Below are positions 32,836 through 40,028 of a stretch of 48,982 bases of DNA, piece by piece. The first letter of the stretch is position 1; every line of letters begins with the position of its first letter. A program made the translations under genes and the position numbers. This stretch comes from a virus: positions 1-48,982 of the IMG/VR virus record IMGVR_UViG_3300042314_001108, one strand, 5' to 3'. A model generated the notes under the pieces. It was not told the origin of the DNA, did no database searches, and worked only from the letters and a program-made list of their open reading frames with translations.

Positions 32836-33030
32836 ATGAGCAGAACAAAAGAGTATTACTTGGAAACATTGGGTGTAGATACATCTGCGATGTATGATGA
32901 TGTGGAGTACAACAACCCACCATTAGATTTGTTTTTTGATGGGGAAATTGAATGCAACTTAACGGAGCAGGATATTTACGAAGCAGAATTGTTTGGTGAT
33001 TATCTACGGGATGTAAATCGTATTGGGTAA
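32836..33030 (+). CDS. hypothetical 64-aa acidic protein
   Basis: First gene after a promoter. 'YLETLGVDTSAMYDDVEYNN' and 'LTEQDIYEAELFGDYLRDV' are acidic. Its TAATG overlaps the next start. No family recognised. Confidence 0.65.
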   Translation: MSRTKEYYLETLGVDTSAMYDDVEYNNPPLDLFFDGEIECNLTEQDIYEAELFGDYLRDVNRIG

Positions 33031-33521
33031 TGGGGTATAACAAATTCAGATGGTTCACAAAAGGTAGACCCAAAAAACCTCTAAAAGAGGATGCTCCATT
33101 ACTACTCAAAATTCGTAACGGAGATTATGATTATTCATATATGTTCAATGAAGCAGTGGGTGTGAGAGCAGAAGCACAAAATGTGTATGATTTGACCTAT
33201 AAGAACTACAAAGGTAAGGATGAAAGTAATCGTATCTACGAAGCAATGGAAGCCGGTAGAATGAAGAGAATTAAAGCAATCAAATTAGAGATGGAAGCAT
33301 TCTCTAATGAGAACAAAATCCTATGGAAACTACAAAACGATTTAAAGAAAGAGTTTGATAAAGACCTATGGGATAAAGCTATGGATATTAAACGAGCTTT
33401 TAAATCATTAGAAGATTTGTATTGGTGGTATAAGAAGCAGGTAAAAGAAGTAACAACTAAATCCGAAATGGATATTCAGTTGAAAAGAGCAAACACCAAA
33501 GGATTACAGCGATTGTTCTAA
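33030..33521 (+). CDS. hypothetical basic helical protein
   Basis: A 163-residue protein with a basic N-terminus (NKFRWFTKGRPKKP) and long charged helices ('RIKAIKLEMEAFSNENKILWKLQNDLKKEF') that predict a coiled coil. Coupled by a one-base overlap with the preceding gene. Function unknown; nucleic-acid binding is possible. Confidence 0.65.
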   Translation: MGYNKFRWFTKGRPKKPLKEDAPLLLKIRNGDYDYSYMFNEAVGVRAEAQNVYDLTYKNYKGKDESNRIYEAMEAGRMKRIKAIKLEMEAFSNENKILWKLQNDLKKEFDKDLWDKAMDIKRAFKSLEDLYWWYKKQVKEVTTKSEMDIQLKRANTKGLQRLF

Positions 33522-33539
33522 AACTTTACCTTTAATTAT

Positions 33540-33570
33540 TTGTAAAATTCATTTTAATTAGTTATATTTG
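33540..33570 (+). promoter_or_regulatory. Bacteroidetes-type promoter (TTG-N20-TATATTTG)
   Basis: TTG at 33540-33542 and TATATTTG at 33563-33570, 20 nt apart. The following A-rich leader closely matches the one after the 17566 promoter. Confidence 0.85.
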
Positions 33571-33592
33571 TAAAACTTAAAATCTAAAAGTT

Positions 33593-33877
33593 ATGAAAAC
33601 ATTTTATTACTACGAAAACTCACGCAAACGCTATCGTGCATCACATTCAGCATCCGGCTACATTGGTTATGCAATGGAGTACAAAGTTAAATCTGTAAAT
33701 GTGTTGGGACGTAAATTTTACAATTGGGTGTGTGTAGTAGAAATGGTATCTAAATTGAAATTCAAAGAGGTAAAACCTTTAATTGATAAAAAGGCAATGG
33801 TAGATAGAGAAGTTAAATCTAGCACAAGAGTTATCAACACTAATCCATTTTTGGAATATATGTCTGAACTTGAGTAG
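33593..33877 (+). CDS. hypothetical 94-aa basic protein
   Basis: A Tyr/Arg-rich N-terminus (MKTFYYYENSRKRYRAS) and 'YNWVCVVEMVSKLKFKEVKPLID'. Own promoter upstream. No family recognised. Confidence 0.65.
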   Translation: MKTFYYYENSRKRYRASHSASGYIGYAMEYKVKSVNVLGRKFYNWVCVVEMVSKLKFKEVKPLIDKKAMVDREVKSSTRVINTNPFLEYMSELE

Positions 33878-33896
33878 ATTTGTTTTTCTAAAAAAC

Positions 33897-33910
33897 TATA
33901 TATTTATATG
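33897..33910 (+). promoter_or_regulatory. candidate phage-specific promoter motif
   Basis: TATATATTTATATG shares 13 bases with the motifs before 3984 and 10522, and lies 18 bases before the start at 33928. Confidence 0.4.
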
Positions 33911-33927
33911 GGAACAAAAAACAGATT

Positions 33928-34383
33928 ATGAAAAAATTATTATTATTATCGGCTATCGTATTCGGAATGAGTACTGCCGCAAACGCACAAGAGTGGTTGT
34001 TTTCTGCAACTAGAAAGGGTGGTCCATCGGATGGATACATTACTGCAGGATACATCAAAAAAGGATGGGGAATCTATGCAGGATTACCATATACAGAAAT
34101 CCAAGCTGCACAGGCAAATGGAAATGTATCAATTCCTGCAATCAACACACAAACAGGTACCATTTCAAGCCAAATGAAATATGGTGTTCTTCGTCAAGTA
34201 GTTGAAGGTAAGTGGATGTTTGGTGCTGGTATTCAGCCAACAGCAAATGGAACTAAACCAAATGTATTCTTAATGTACAATCCATTAAAAGCTAGTGGTA
34301 ATTTGAAATTATGGACAGTTGGTAACTTGGTAGGTTCTGATTTTACATTAGGATTAGGTTTATCTCTTAAAATGGGTAAATAG
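33928..34383 (+). CDS. exported beta-rich protein
   Basis: A 151-residue protein. Signal peptide MKKLLLLSAIVFGMSTAANA with AxA-type cleavage before QEW. The mature part is glycine- and aromatic-rich with alternating strands ('GWGIYAGLPY', 'WTVGNLVGSDFTLGLGLSLKM') and could be a small outer-membrane-like or periplasmic beta protein. Its TAG overlaps the next GTG start. Role unknown; host-surface alteration is possible. Confidence 0.7.
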   Translation: MKKLLLLSAIVFGMSTAANAQEWLFSATRKGGPSDGYITAGYIKKGWGIYAGLPYTEIQAAQANGNVSIPAINTQTGTISSQMKYGVLRQVVEGKWMFGAGIQPTANGTKPNVFLMYNPLKASGNLKLWTVGNLVGSDFTLGLGLSLKMGK

Positions 34384-34589
34384 TGCCGAACAAAAAGGGT
34401 TACAGAGATAGAAATATCATAAATAGACTTAAAAAAGAATACGAATATAAGCTGGCCTTTGTATATTCCTGTGAAAATCATTTAGAAAAAACAGGTAATT
34501 TATCAAAAGACCAGCTTATTATTTTATATAAAATGATTCAGGATAATACTTATATCCAAAAATCAACAAAAAATGATGTGGGAAACTAA
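34383..34589 (+). CDS. hypothetical 68-aa basic protein (GTG start)
   Basis: The only in-frame start is GTG, overlapping the preceding TAG by one base (TAGTG). 'RDRNIINRLKKEYEYKLAFVYSC' is a basic helix. It overlaps the next gene by 17 bases. No family recognised. Confidence 0.55.
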   Translation: MPNKKGYRDRNIINRLKKEYEYKLAFVYSCENHLEKTGNLSKDQLIILYKMIQDNTYIQKSTKNDVGN

Positions 34590-34770
34590 ACTATACGGAA
34601 CATCCTTTTTAAGTCTTAAAGATTCAAAGGGAGTTAGTTCAAAATATATTAAGGTAGAAGATGCTACCAAAATCGCTGAATCCGCCTGGAATGAAGCGTT
34701 GGATAAAGTAAAAGATATTTACGCTAATGAGCATGATATTGTGCAAGAGTGTAAAGACCTAAAAATCTAA
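34573..34770 (+). CDS. hypothetical 65-aa protein
   Basis: Starts MMWETKLYGTSF; the second half is a helix 'ATKIAESAWNEALDKVKDIYA'. Directly upstream of the metallophosphoesterase by 4 bases. No family recognised. Confidence 0.6.
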   Translation: MMWETKLYGTSFLSLKDSKGVSSKYIKVEDATKIAESAWNEALDKVKDIYANEHDIVQECKDLKI

Positions 34771-34774
34771 TCAA

Positions 34775-35455
34775 ATGGAATTTGTATTTATATCAGATAC
34801 TCATGGGTTACATCGTGAGGTGGAAAAACTATATCAGTTTCCGGAGGGTGATTGTATCATTCACGCGGGTGATGTTAGTAATGTGGGTAAGCCTAATGAG
34901 CTTAAAGATTTCGTTGAGTGGTTTAGTGAATTACCATATAAACATAAAATCTTTATAGCAGGTAATCATGACTTTGGATTAGAAGACCAAGAACTTACAC
35001 AGGAACTCTTAAAAGACAAGGATATAACATATCTTAACGATAGTGGAATTGAATTGAATGGATGGAAGATATGGGGTTCTCCGTGGACTCCTTTGTTTGG
35101 TAATTGGGCATTTATGAAACCACGTGGTGGCATCATTGGTACAAAGGTAAATTTAATACCAGATGATACTGATATTCTTATTACACATGGACCACCATTT
35201 GGTAGATTTGATTTTACCAAATACACACATACATCTTGTGGGTGTGAAATGTTAAAACAGAAAGTTCAGACCGTAAAACCTATGATACACGTCTTTGGTC
35301 ACATTCACGAGGATGGTGGTAAGATATATGATGAGGCATTTAGTACCAGGTCAATCAACGCATCTTTGTTAGATGAAAATTATAAGATAAAAAATCCGAT
35401 AATTTGTTGGGATAGTGATACGGATACTTTCTATAATACAAATCCTACACTTTAG
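34775..35455 (+). CDS. calcineurin-like metallophosphoesterase
   Basis: A 226-residue protein with all five motifs in order: D-x-H 'FISDTHGLH', 'IIHAGDVSNVG', 'FIAGNHDFGL', 'ILITHGPPFG' and 'HVFGHIHEDGG'. Most like the MPPED/UPF0046-type phosphoesterases. It hydrolyses phosphomono- or diesters with two metals; in a phage it could process nucleotides or cyclic signalling nucleotides (speculative). A terminator hairpin overlaps the stop codon. Confidence 0.92.
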   Translation: MEFVFISDTHGLHREVEKLYQFPEGDCIIHAGDVSNVGKPNELKDFVEWFSELPYKHKIFIAGNHDFGLEDQELTQELLKDKDITYLNDSGIELNGWKIWGSPWTPLFGNWAFMKPRGGIIGTKVNLIPDDTDILITHGPPFGRFDFTKYTHTSCGCEMLKQKVQTVKPMIHVFGHIHEDGGKIYDEAFSTRSINASLLDENYKIKNPIICWDSDTDTFYNTNPTL

Positions 35456-35468
35456 GGTGTAGGTTTTT
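35444..35468 (+). terminator. intrinsic terminator overlapping the stop codon
   Basis: CCTACAC / GTGTAGG, a 7-bp stem with a short loop that includes the TAG stop, followed by five T. Confidence 0.85.
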
Positions 35469-35521
35469 GTGTTTTTTGTTATACTTATTATTATACGGGT
35501 CAAACCATCCCCCGATAAAAA

Positions 35522-35538
35522 ACCAAAAATCTTTTGGT
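35522..35538 (+). promoter_or_regulatory. palindrome over promoter -33, candidate operator
   Basis: ACCAAAA ATC TTTTGGT is a 7-bp perfect inverted repeat, and its right arm contains the -33 TTG of the next promoter. Position and symmetry fit a repressor site; the regulator is unknown. Confidence 0.45.
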
Positions 35539-35564
35539 AAAGTAGTAAAAAATTGTTATATTTG
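35534..35564 (+). promoter_or_regulatory. Bacteroidetes-type promoter (TTG-N20-TATATTTG)
   Basis: TTG at 35534-35536 and TATATTTG at 35557-35564, 20 nt apart, 16 bases before the start at 35581. Confidence 0.85.
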
Positions 35565-35580
35565 TAAAATCTTAAATCAA

Positions 35581-35751
35581 ATGAAATTTTTTAATTGGTT
35601 CAAGCAGTTATTCAAAAAAGATGATGAAATACATAGTTTCATCGTAACACATGCAGATGGCTCTGAAGAGTTGCGTGTATATAAAAACGGAAAGAGAGTA
35701 GACAAGAATGAAATCATCCGTAATTCTATCACCAAACAAAGGAAAATATGA
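35581..35751 (+). CDS. hypothetical 56-aa protein
   Basis: ATG at 35581 fits the promoter; a longer in-frame reading from 35467 would start before it. 'KFFNWFKQLFKKDDEIH' is an amphipathic basic helix, and 'HADGSEELRVYKNGKRVD' follows. Overlaps the hydrolase by 4 bases (ATGA), so it may be linked to lysis. Confidence 0.65.
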   Translation: MKFFNWFKQLFKKDDEIHSFIVTHADGSEELRVYKNGKRVDKNEIIRNSITKQRKI

Positions 35752-36167
35752 GATTATTGATATGTTTAATTTTAATAGTAAATACAGCGTTAGCAAAACC
35801 AATCGTTATAAAATCTAAAATCGAAAAAGAAGTAGTATTAAAGTACATGGATAGTTTAGGTGTTCAATATCCAGAAATAGTATGGGCACAAGCCGTTTGG
35901 GAAACCGGACATTTTAGTTCAAAGTTATTCCGATACAATAACAATATGTTCGGAATGAGAGTTGCGAGAAGCCGTTACACAACGGCAGTTGGTAAGCAGT
36001 TTGGATACGCAAGATACCTATCTTGGCAAGAAAGTGTAATTGATTACAAATACTTTCAGGATAGATTTATAGGTAAAATTCGTAGCAAAAAAGATTACTT
36101 TAAATACTTGGACAAGTATTATAGTGGTAGTAGAAGATACTCAAAATCTATTAAAAAATTATTGTAA
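35748..36167 (+). CDS. exported glucosaminidase-like peptidoglycan hydrolase
   Basis: A 139-residue protein with a signal peptide (LLICLILIVNTALAKP). The LYZ2/FlgJ-type glucosaminidase core is clear: 'IVWAQAVWETGHFSSKLF' with catalytic E52 and 'NNNMFGMR'. It cleaves the glycan chains of peptidoglycan, so a role in lysis (a secreted endolysin) is likely. Shorter than bacterial counterparts, as only the catalytic core remains. Confidence 0.88.
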   Translation: MRLLICLILIVNTALAKPIVIKSKIEKEVVLKYMDSLGVQYPEIVWAQAVWETGHFSSKLFRYNNNMFGMRVARSRYTTAVGKQFGYARYLSWQESVIDYKYFQDRFIGKIRSKKDYFKYLDKYYSGSRRYSKSIKKLL

Positions 36168-36205
36168 AAGTGTATATTTATTGGTGAATTTAACCAACCA
36201 TTTAC

Positions 36206-36469
36206 ATGAAAACATTTCTAACAAAAGTTACACAATTTTTTATAGATAATAATACACAGATATTCTTATCTTCTATTCTTTTATTTATAGCATCTGTAAG
36301 TTATACTCGCTATACTGAAAAGCAAACCATAAAAGAAAACAAATACTCTGAAATGAAATTCAAATTGGATTCGGTTTCTTATGAGTATTATAGAATACAG
36401 AATGAACTAACAAACGATGTGATTCAAAGAGATAGTGCTTGGGTTGCAGAACGTAAACTAGAAGAATAA
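36206..36469 (+). CDS. single-pass membrane protein, spanin-like layout
   Basis: An 87-residue protein. Transmembrane helix 'IFLSSILLFIASVSYTRY' after a short N-terminus, then a charged helix 'EMKFKLDSVSYEYYRIQNEL'. Placed just after the peptidoglycan hydrolase, this resembles an inner-membrane spanin (Rz-like), but evidence is layout only. A TATATTTATTGG motif lies 25 bases before the start. Confidence 0.55.
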   Translation: MKTFLTKVTQFFIDNNTQIFLSSILLFIASVSYTRYTEKQTIKENKYSEMKFKLDSVSYEYYRIQNELTNDVIQRDSAWVAERKLEE

Positions 36470-36472
36470 GTT

Positions 36473-36700
36473 ATGAAATGGCAAGATGTTACAAAACTAC
36501 AAAGGAGAGAGCTAATAATCAAAGCAGTTAGTGATTTATACGATTCCGTTGAAGACGATGGGGTTAGTACAATCACGCTCAATTTGAACTTTAATCCTTA
36601 TAATTGGGGACACAAACTAGATGTAGATTATCAAATCGGTTATCCAAAAGAAAATGACAAAGAACCCCTTCCGGAAAGATTTTATGAAATATCAAGATAA
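36473..36700 (+). CDS. hypothetical 75-aa protein
   Basis: 'KAVSDLYDSVEDDGVSTITLNLNF' then 'LDVDYQIGYPKENDKEPLPERF'. The end overlaps the next gene by 17 bases. No family recognised. Confidence 0.6.
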   Translation: MKWQDVTKLQRRELIIKAVSDLYDSVEDDGVSTITLNLNFNPYNWGHKLDVDYQIGYPKENDKEPLPERFYEISR

Positions 36701-36857
36701 TCTGTATATTATCCATGCAATATATCCTGCTGAAAAGGTTAAGGACCACAATGGTATAAAAGATAGATTGGGTTGTAATTTGGTATTGAGACAACAAAAT
36801 CAAATGTATTTTTTAGAGCAGATACAAGATGTAGTTTTTGAAGAAACAATTGTATAA
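36684..36857 (+). CDS. hypothetical 57-aa protein
   Basis: ATG at 36684 (MKYQDNLYII) is preferred over 36654 because it shortens the overlap with the preceding gene to 17 bases. Predicted beta-rich ('CNLVLRQQNQMYFLEQIQDVVF'). No family recognised. Confidence 0.55.
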   Translation: MKYQDNLYIIHAIYPAEKVKDHNGIKDRLGCNLVLRQQNQMYFLEQIQDVVFEETIV

Positions 36858-36861
36858 TTAT

Positions 36862-37152
36862 ATGGAAGAAAAGAACGAACCGATTGACGAACAAGCAAAG
36901 TTAGCAGCAAAGTTGACAGATATGGTGAATGAATATATTCAAACATTTGGTACAGATGTAACACATACCGATGATGTTATAGTCAATTTAGAACATAAGA
37001 TATTTTATTTGTTACATTCTCGTGAAAGAATAGAAGAACATACTTTCAAAGGAAACGATGCAAAAGAATGGGTAGCAAAATACGGACCGGAAGCAAATGT
37101 GTTTAAGGAAAGTGAGGTTTTGAATTTTATTAAAAAACACAAAATCAAATAA
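36862..37152 (+). CDS. hypothetical 96-aa acidic protein
   Basis: Starts MEEKNEPIDEQAKLAAKL. Mostly helical, with 'HTDDVIVNLEHKIFYLLHSRERIEEH'. Starts 4 bases after the preceding stop; a longer reading from 36838 overlaps the neighbour. No family recognised. Confidence 0.6.
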   Translation: MEEKNEPIDEQAKLAAKLTDMVNEYIQTFGTDVTHTDDVIVNLEHKIFYLLHSRERIEEHTFKGNDAKEWVAKYGPEANVFKESEVLNFIKKHKIK

Positions 37153-37154
37153 CT

Positions 37155-37358
37155 ATGGAAAACTTAAATGAAAGTAAAGCAAATGTAGGTCAACCAATTG
37201 ATAGAAAGGTAAACCTAAAACTTATTGGTGATGTATTACTTGCTAACAAAACAAAAGCAGGTGCAGGTAAGGGTAATGCAAAATCTACTATGAATAAGAA
37301 CGCATCATTCAAAGCAAAAGTAAGTAACACAAAAATGAATATCCGTAAAGCACAATAA
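37155..37358 (+). CDS. hypothetical 67-aa basic protein
   Basis: The C-terminal half is Lys/Asn/Ala-rich (KTKAGAGKGNAKSTMNKNASF) and probably disordered and nucleic-acid binding. Two bases after the preceding gene. No family recognised. Confidence 0.6.
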   Translation: MENLNESKANVGQPIDRKVNLKLIGDVLLANKTKAGAGKGNAKSTMNKNASFKAKVSNTKMNIRKAQ

Positions 37359-37359
37359 A

Positions 37360-37638
37360 ATGAATATTACAGAAGAATTATTATTATCATTGGGGTTTGT
37401 GAAAAACCCAGTAACAGAAGAGGAATCTGGTGGAGATGAGTATTACTACTACTCATTAGATTTACTACAAGATGAAGGTAAGTACGCTGCGATTTGTTTA
37501 TTATCATGTGCGGATGATGAGGTAGAAGAAAATGGTGGCTGGGTAGTTGAACTATTAGATAATGGACACCACAAGATTAAAGATGCAGCTTTACTTACCA
37601 CATTTATAATGGTATGTAGAGATATAGAAAAACAATAA
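37360..37638 (+). CDS. hypothetical 92-aa acidic protein
   Basis: 'EELLLSLGFVKNPVTEEESGGDEYYYYSLDL' and 'GGWVVELLDNGHHKIKDAALL' suggest a small alpha/beta protein. Begins 1 base after the preceding stop. No family recognised. Confidence 0.65.
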   Translation: MNITEELLLSLGFVKNPVTEEESGGDEYYYYSLDLLQDEGKYAAICLLSCADDEVEENGGWVVELLDNGHHKIKDAALLTTFIMVCRDIEKQ

Positions 37639-37641
37639 GTT

Positions 37642-37932
37642 ATGGAATATCATTATCACATAAGTCAATTCCAATGGAATAGGGATTTAAATACATTCTT
37701 TGCATATGCTTGGGAGTTGGATTGCATAATGCCAGATGGAGACATACATCCCGAAGCATTTCCTAACCAAAAACAACAATTCTTTATTGATAATCCAACT
37801 ACGGGTGGATTTCGTAGATTTAGATTTGTTAAAGAGTATGATGTCCAATCGGCTGAAAATGATTACGTTTCAACTTATTGGTTATTTGAGAGTGAAGATG
37901 GTATAGAGTGTAGTATATGTATAGCTCTATAA
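37642..37932 (+). CDS. hypothetical 96-aa protein
   Basis: Aromatic-rich ('FQWNRDLNTFFAYAWELDCIM', 'GGFRRFRFVKEYDV'), soluble and predicted beta-rich. Three bases after its neighbour. No family recognised. Confidence 0.65.
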   Translation: MEYHYHISQFQWNRDLNTFFAYAWELDCIMPDGDIHPEAFPNQKQQFFIDNPTTGGFRRFRFVKEYDVQSAENDYVSTYWLFESEDGIECSICIAL

Positions 37933-37935
37933 TGT

Positions 37936-38142
37936 ATGGAAAAGGTAATTATATTAAACGATATAGAATACATAGTAGAAAGTGGTGTGAAAGTAAAAAC
38001 CTACACCGATGCTATGTATGAAATAGAGGATAATGGAAAGACATACTACAAAGTATGTAGGTGGGTAGATATAATGGATAAGAAAGTAAAGCAAGTATAT
38101 TATATTAAAGAAATAAACAATACAAGAAGTTCAGGTATATGA
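37936..38142 (+). CDS. hypothetical 68-aa protein
   Basis: Short beta-strand-rich protein ('VIILNDIEYIVESGVKVKTYTD', 'KTYYKVCRWVDIMDK'). The end overlaps the dUTPase start by 4 bases (ATGA), so the two are probably coupled. Confidence 0.65.
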   Translation: MEKVIILNDIEYIVESGVKVKTYTDAMYEIEDNGKTYYKVCRWVDIMDKKVKQVYYIKEINNTRSSGI

Positions 38143-38573
38143 AAGTAAAGATTAAAAAGTTACATCCGAATGCAGTTAAACCAAAGTACGCAAAAGAGAG
38201 TGATGCGGGAATGGATTTAGTTGCAACTGAAATCATTAGTGAAACACCATCACAAATAACATATGGAATAGGATTGGCAATTGAAATACCAGATGGTATG
38301 GTTGGATTAATATTCCCACGTTCATCAATCCGTAATACTGGCTTAACTCTATCCAATTCAGTTGGTGTGATTGATGCTGGATATAGGGGTGAGTTGCAAG
38401 CTACATTCAACAAAACTAGAACAACAATTGAAAATCAAAAAAATGATTACAAAGTAGGTGATAGAATTTGCCAAATTATAATCGTACCACATCCAATTAT
38501 TCAAATAGTAGAGGTGGATGAGTTGAGTGAAAGTAGTAGAGGCATTGGAGGATTTGGTAGTACTGGTAAGTAA
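38139..38573 (+). CDS. dut: dUTPase
   Basis: A 144-residue trimeric-type dUTP pyrophosphatase, with all five motifs: D22AGMDL, P60RSS, 'GVIDAGYRGE' (76-85), 'GDRICQ' (107-112) and the C-terminal glycine-rich 'RGIGGFGSTG' (134-143). It removes dUTP and makes dUMP, the substrate of the ThyA encoded upstream, keeping uracil out of phage DNA. Normal length. Confidence 0.97.
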   Translation: MKVKIKKLHPNAVKPKYAKESDAGMDLVATEIISETPSQITYGIGLAIEIPDGMVGLIFPRSSIRNTGLTLSNSVGVIDAGYRGELQATFNKTRTTIENQKNDYKVGDRICQIIIVPHPIIQIVEVDELSESSRGIGGFGSTGK

Positions 38574-38682
38574 TTAAAATATGTTAAAGTCTATATAAAT
38601 CCTATATACGTCTCAATATTTTATCAGTTTAATACAATAGAAAGTTCATATAATAGTTATAGATAAACAAACCAAAAGCAAT

Positions 38683-39003
38683 ATGAAAAAGTTTAAATTT
38701 ATTTTAATGTTAGTAGGATTACTACCATTATTGGGTTATTCACAAACGATTGACACATCAAACAAAAATCGTTTTTTTCCACAAACATTACAACACCAAA
38801 AATTGTATTATTCTCATCCACCCCGCGATAAGTTTGGGTTTGATAATCAACAAAGAGGACCACAAAATTTTAATCGAATACTTGGACAACAAGTAATACC
38901 AGATAGTATTTATATGAAAAGTGGTAAGGTTGTTATGATATTCGATGAAAGAAAAATCAAACAATTCATTCAAAATAGAAAACGTAAATGGATGAACTTA
39001 TAG
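38683..39003 (+). CDS. exported hypothetical protein
   Basis: A 106-residue protein with a signal peptide (KFKFILMLVGLLPLLGYSQ). The mature part is basic with 'NRFFPQTLQHQKLYYSHPPRD' and no recognised domain. Its last 16 bases overlap the next small gene. The preceding 109-bp gap holds no obvious promoter. Confidence 0.65.
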   Translation: MKKFKFILMLVGLLPLLGYSQTIDTSNKNRFFPQTLQHQKLYYSHPPRDKFGFDNQQRGPQNFNRILGQQVIPDSIYMKSGKVVMIFDERKIKQFIQNRKRKWMNL

Positions 39004-39080
39004 CAGGTGCCGGTATAGCTTTATTTGGCATTACCATCGTTATTTTTCTGATAGATTACACAAAAGGTACTAAAAAATAG
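38988..39080 (+). CDS. 30-aa single-helix membrane peptide
   Basis: MDELIAGAGIALFGITIVIFLIDY... has one transmembrane helix and a basic tail. It overlaps the preceding gene by 16 bases and runs into a strong terminator. The hydrophobicity is clear, though such a short ORF could be chance. Confidence 0.5.
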   Translation: MDELIAGAGIALFGITIVIFLIDYTKGTKK

Positions 39081-39090
39081 TACCTTTTTT
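39062..39090 (+). terminator. intrinsic terminator overlapping the stop codon
   Basis: AAAAGGTACT / AGTACCTTTT, a perfect 10-bp stem with a 7-nt A-rich loop, followed by T. The stop of the small membrane gene lies in the right arm. Confidence 0.9.
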
Positions 39091-39092
39091 AT

Positions 39093-39123
39093 TTGGATTT
39101 GTGAAATAAATTTTGTATATTTG
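39093..39123 (+). promoter_or_regulatory. promoter giving a very short leader (TTG-N20-TATATTTG)
   Basis: TTG at 39093-39095 and TATATTTG at 39116-39123, 20 nt apart. The next ATG is only 4 bases later, so the transcript is probably leaderless. Confidence 0.8.
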
Positions 39124-39127
39124 TTCT

Positions 39128-39334
39128 ATGGCAAAGATAACTAACGAACCAATAGCACCAAGAAAGTTTGAGCAGGTGTATGAAGATGAACGCGAGATAA
39201 TGATATGGAAATATGATTATTCAAAGTTTACCAATGGACCAGTATCGGTTGAAATCAAATCAAAATACCAGCCGTTTGAACCAAAGAAGAAGAAACCTAA
39301 AAAAGAAAAAGAACGATTTAATAGATTTTTTTAA
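39128..39334 (+). CDS. hypothetical 68-aa protein, probably leaderless mRNA
   Basis: MAKITNEPIAPRKFEQVYED... ending in a very basic tail 'PKKKKPKKEKERFNRFF' (phrased from two parts). The ATG sits about where transcription should begin after the promoter at 39116. An upstream in-frame TTG at 39113 lies inside the promoter and is rejected. Confidence 0.65.
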   Translation: MAKITNEPIAPRKFEQVYEDEREIMIWKYDYSKFTNGPVSVEIKSKYQPFEPKKKKPKKEKERFNRFF

Positions 39335-39335
39335 T

Positions 39336-39476
39336 ATGATAAACGCACTTATATTATTTGGAATTGTTTTGGTGATATTTGCACCAATTTGTTGGTTATG
39401 GGTAAGGGGTTTGGATGATATGAAAAAGAATCATCCAGATTACAAAGGTAATGATTTGTTTGGTGAAAATGAATAA
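39336..39476 (+). CDS. 46-aa single-helix membrane protein
   Basis: MINALILFGIVLVIFAPICWLW is one transmembrane helix with a charged tail 'RGLDDMKKNHPDYKG'. ATG at 39336 is 1 base after the previous stop; a longer in-frame reading from 39213 would overlap that gene almost entirely. One of four small membrane proteins in a row. Confidence 0.6.
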   Translation: MINALILFGIVLVIFAPICWLWVRGLDDMKKNHPDYKGNDLFGENE

Positions 39477-39492
39477 ATGATATTTATGTAGG

Positions 39493-39585
39493 ATGATAAA
39501 TCCTATTTATATAACATTTGGAACAATAATTGTAATTTTAATAATATTAGTTAGGATAATGTTCTGGCTATTTGATGATATGTAA
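39493..39585 (+). CDS. 30-aa single-helix membrane peptide
   Basis: MINPIYITFGTIIVILIILVRI... is almost entirely a membrane helix. It starts 16 bases after the preceding gene and its stop is 1 base before the next start. The TGATATTTATG motif upstream may be a promoter element; weak. Confidence 0.5.
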   Translation: MINPIYITFGTIIVILIILVRIMFWLFDDM

Positions 39586-39586
39586 T

Positions 39587-39742
39587 ATGGAAATTATAGT
39601 AGATTTATTTTGGTTTGTTGTTTCTGCGGGTTTAATATATCTGTATGTTAGAAACACAAATAGAGTAGTTAAGGAGTTAATAAATGAGTTAGAACATAAA
39701 AAAAAGTTATATGAGCAAAAAACTAACAATCCCAAAAATTGA
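39587..39742 (+). CDS. 51-aa single-helix membrane protein
   Basis: MEIIVDLFWFVVSAGLIYLYVR is a membrane helix, followed by a charged helix 'RVVKELINELEHKKKLYEQK'. The last 32 bases overlap the next gene in a different frame. Helix-plus-coil layout resembles the 22570 gene. Confidence 0.6.
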   Translation: MEIIVDLFWFVVSAGLIYLYVRNTNRVVKELINELEHKKKLYEQKTNNPKN

Positions 39743-40028
39743 AACCATAATAGGTAGAAAAACAGAAATGGGTTCTGTTATTACGCATGCATTAGTGTTG
39801 GATGGTGTATATAAGATTATGTTCAACCACAAAAAGAAAAGTGGTAATGTAATGATATATAGAAATCAATATAGTAATTTGTATGAGGCACATTTTACTT
39901 ATGGTAAATATACAGATAAAGCACAATTCATACCCACACATCTACAAACGCCAAATGATATTTGCTTTGTAGTTGGTGCATTTATGGATTTATTTGAAAA
40001 TTATTATGATAAAAAGAATAGAAATTGA
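39711..40028 (+). CDS. hypothetical 105-aa protein
   Basis: 'ALVLDGVYKIMFNHKKKSGNV' and 'LYEAHFTYGKYTDKAQF' predict beta structure. Overlaps the small membrane gene upstream by 32 bases and the oxygenase downstream by 23. No family recognised. Confidence 0.6.
   Translation: MSKKLTIPKIETIIGRKTEMGSVITHALVLDGVYKIMFNHKKKSGNVMIYRNQYSNLYEAHFTYGKYTDKAQFIPTHLQTPNDICFVVGAFMDLFENYYDKKNRN

Noticed and set aside
39213-39476. Long version of the 46-aa membrane gene
   Set aside because: The extra N-terminus overlaps another gene almost completely and lacks a plausible initiation site; the ATG at 39336 fits operon spacing.
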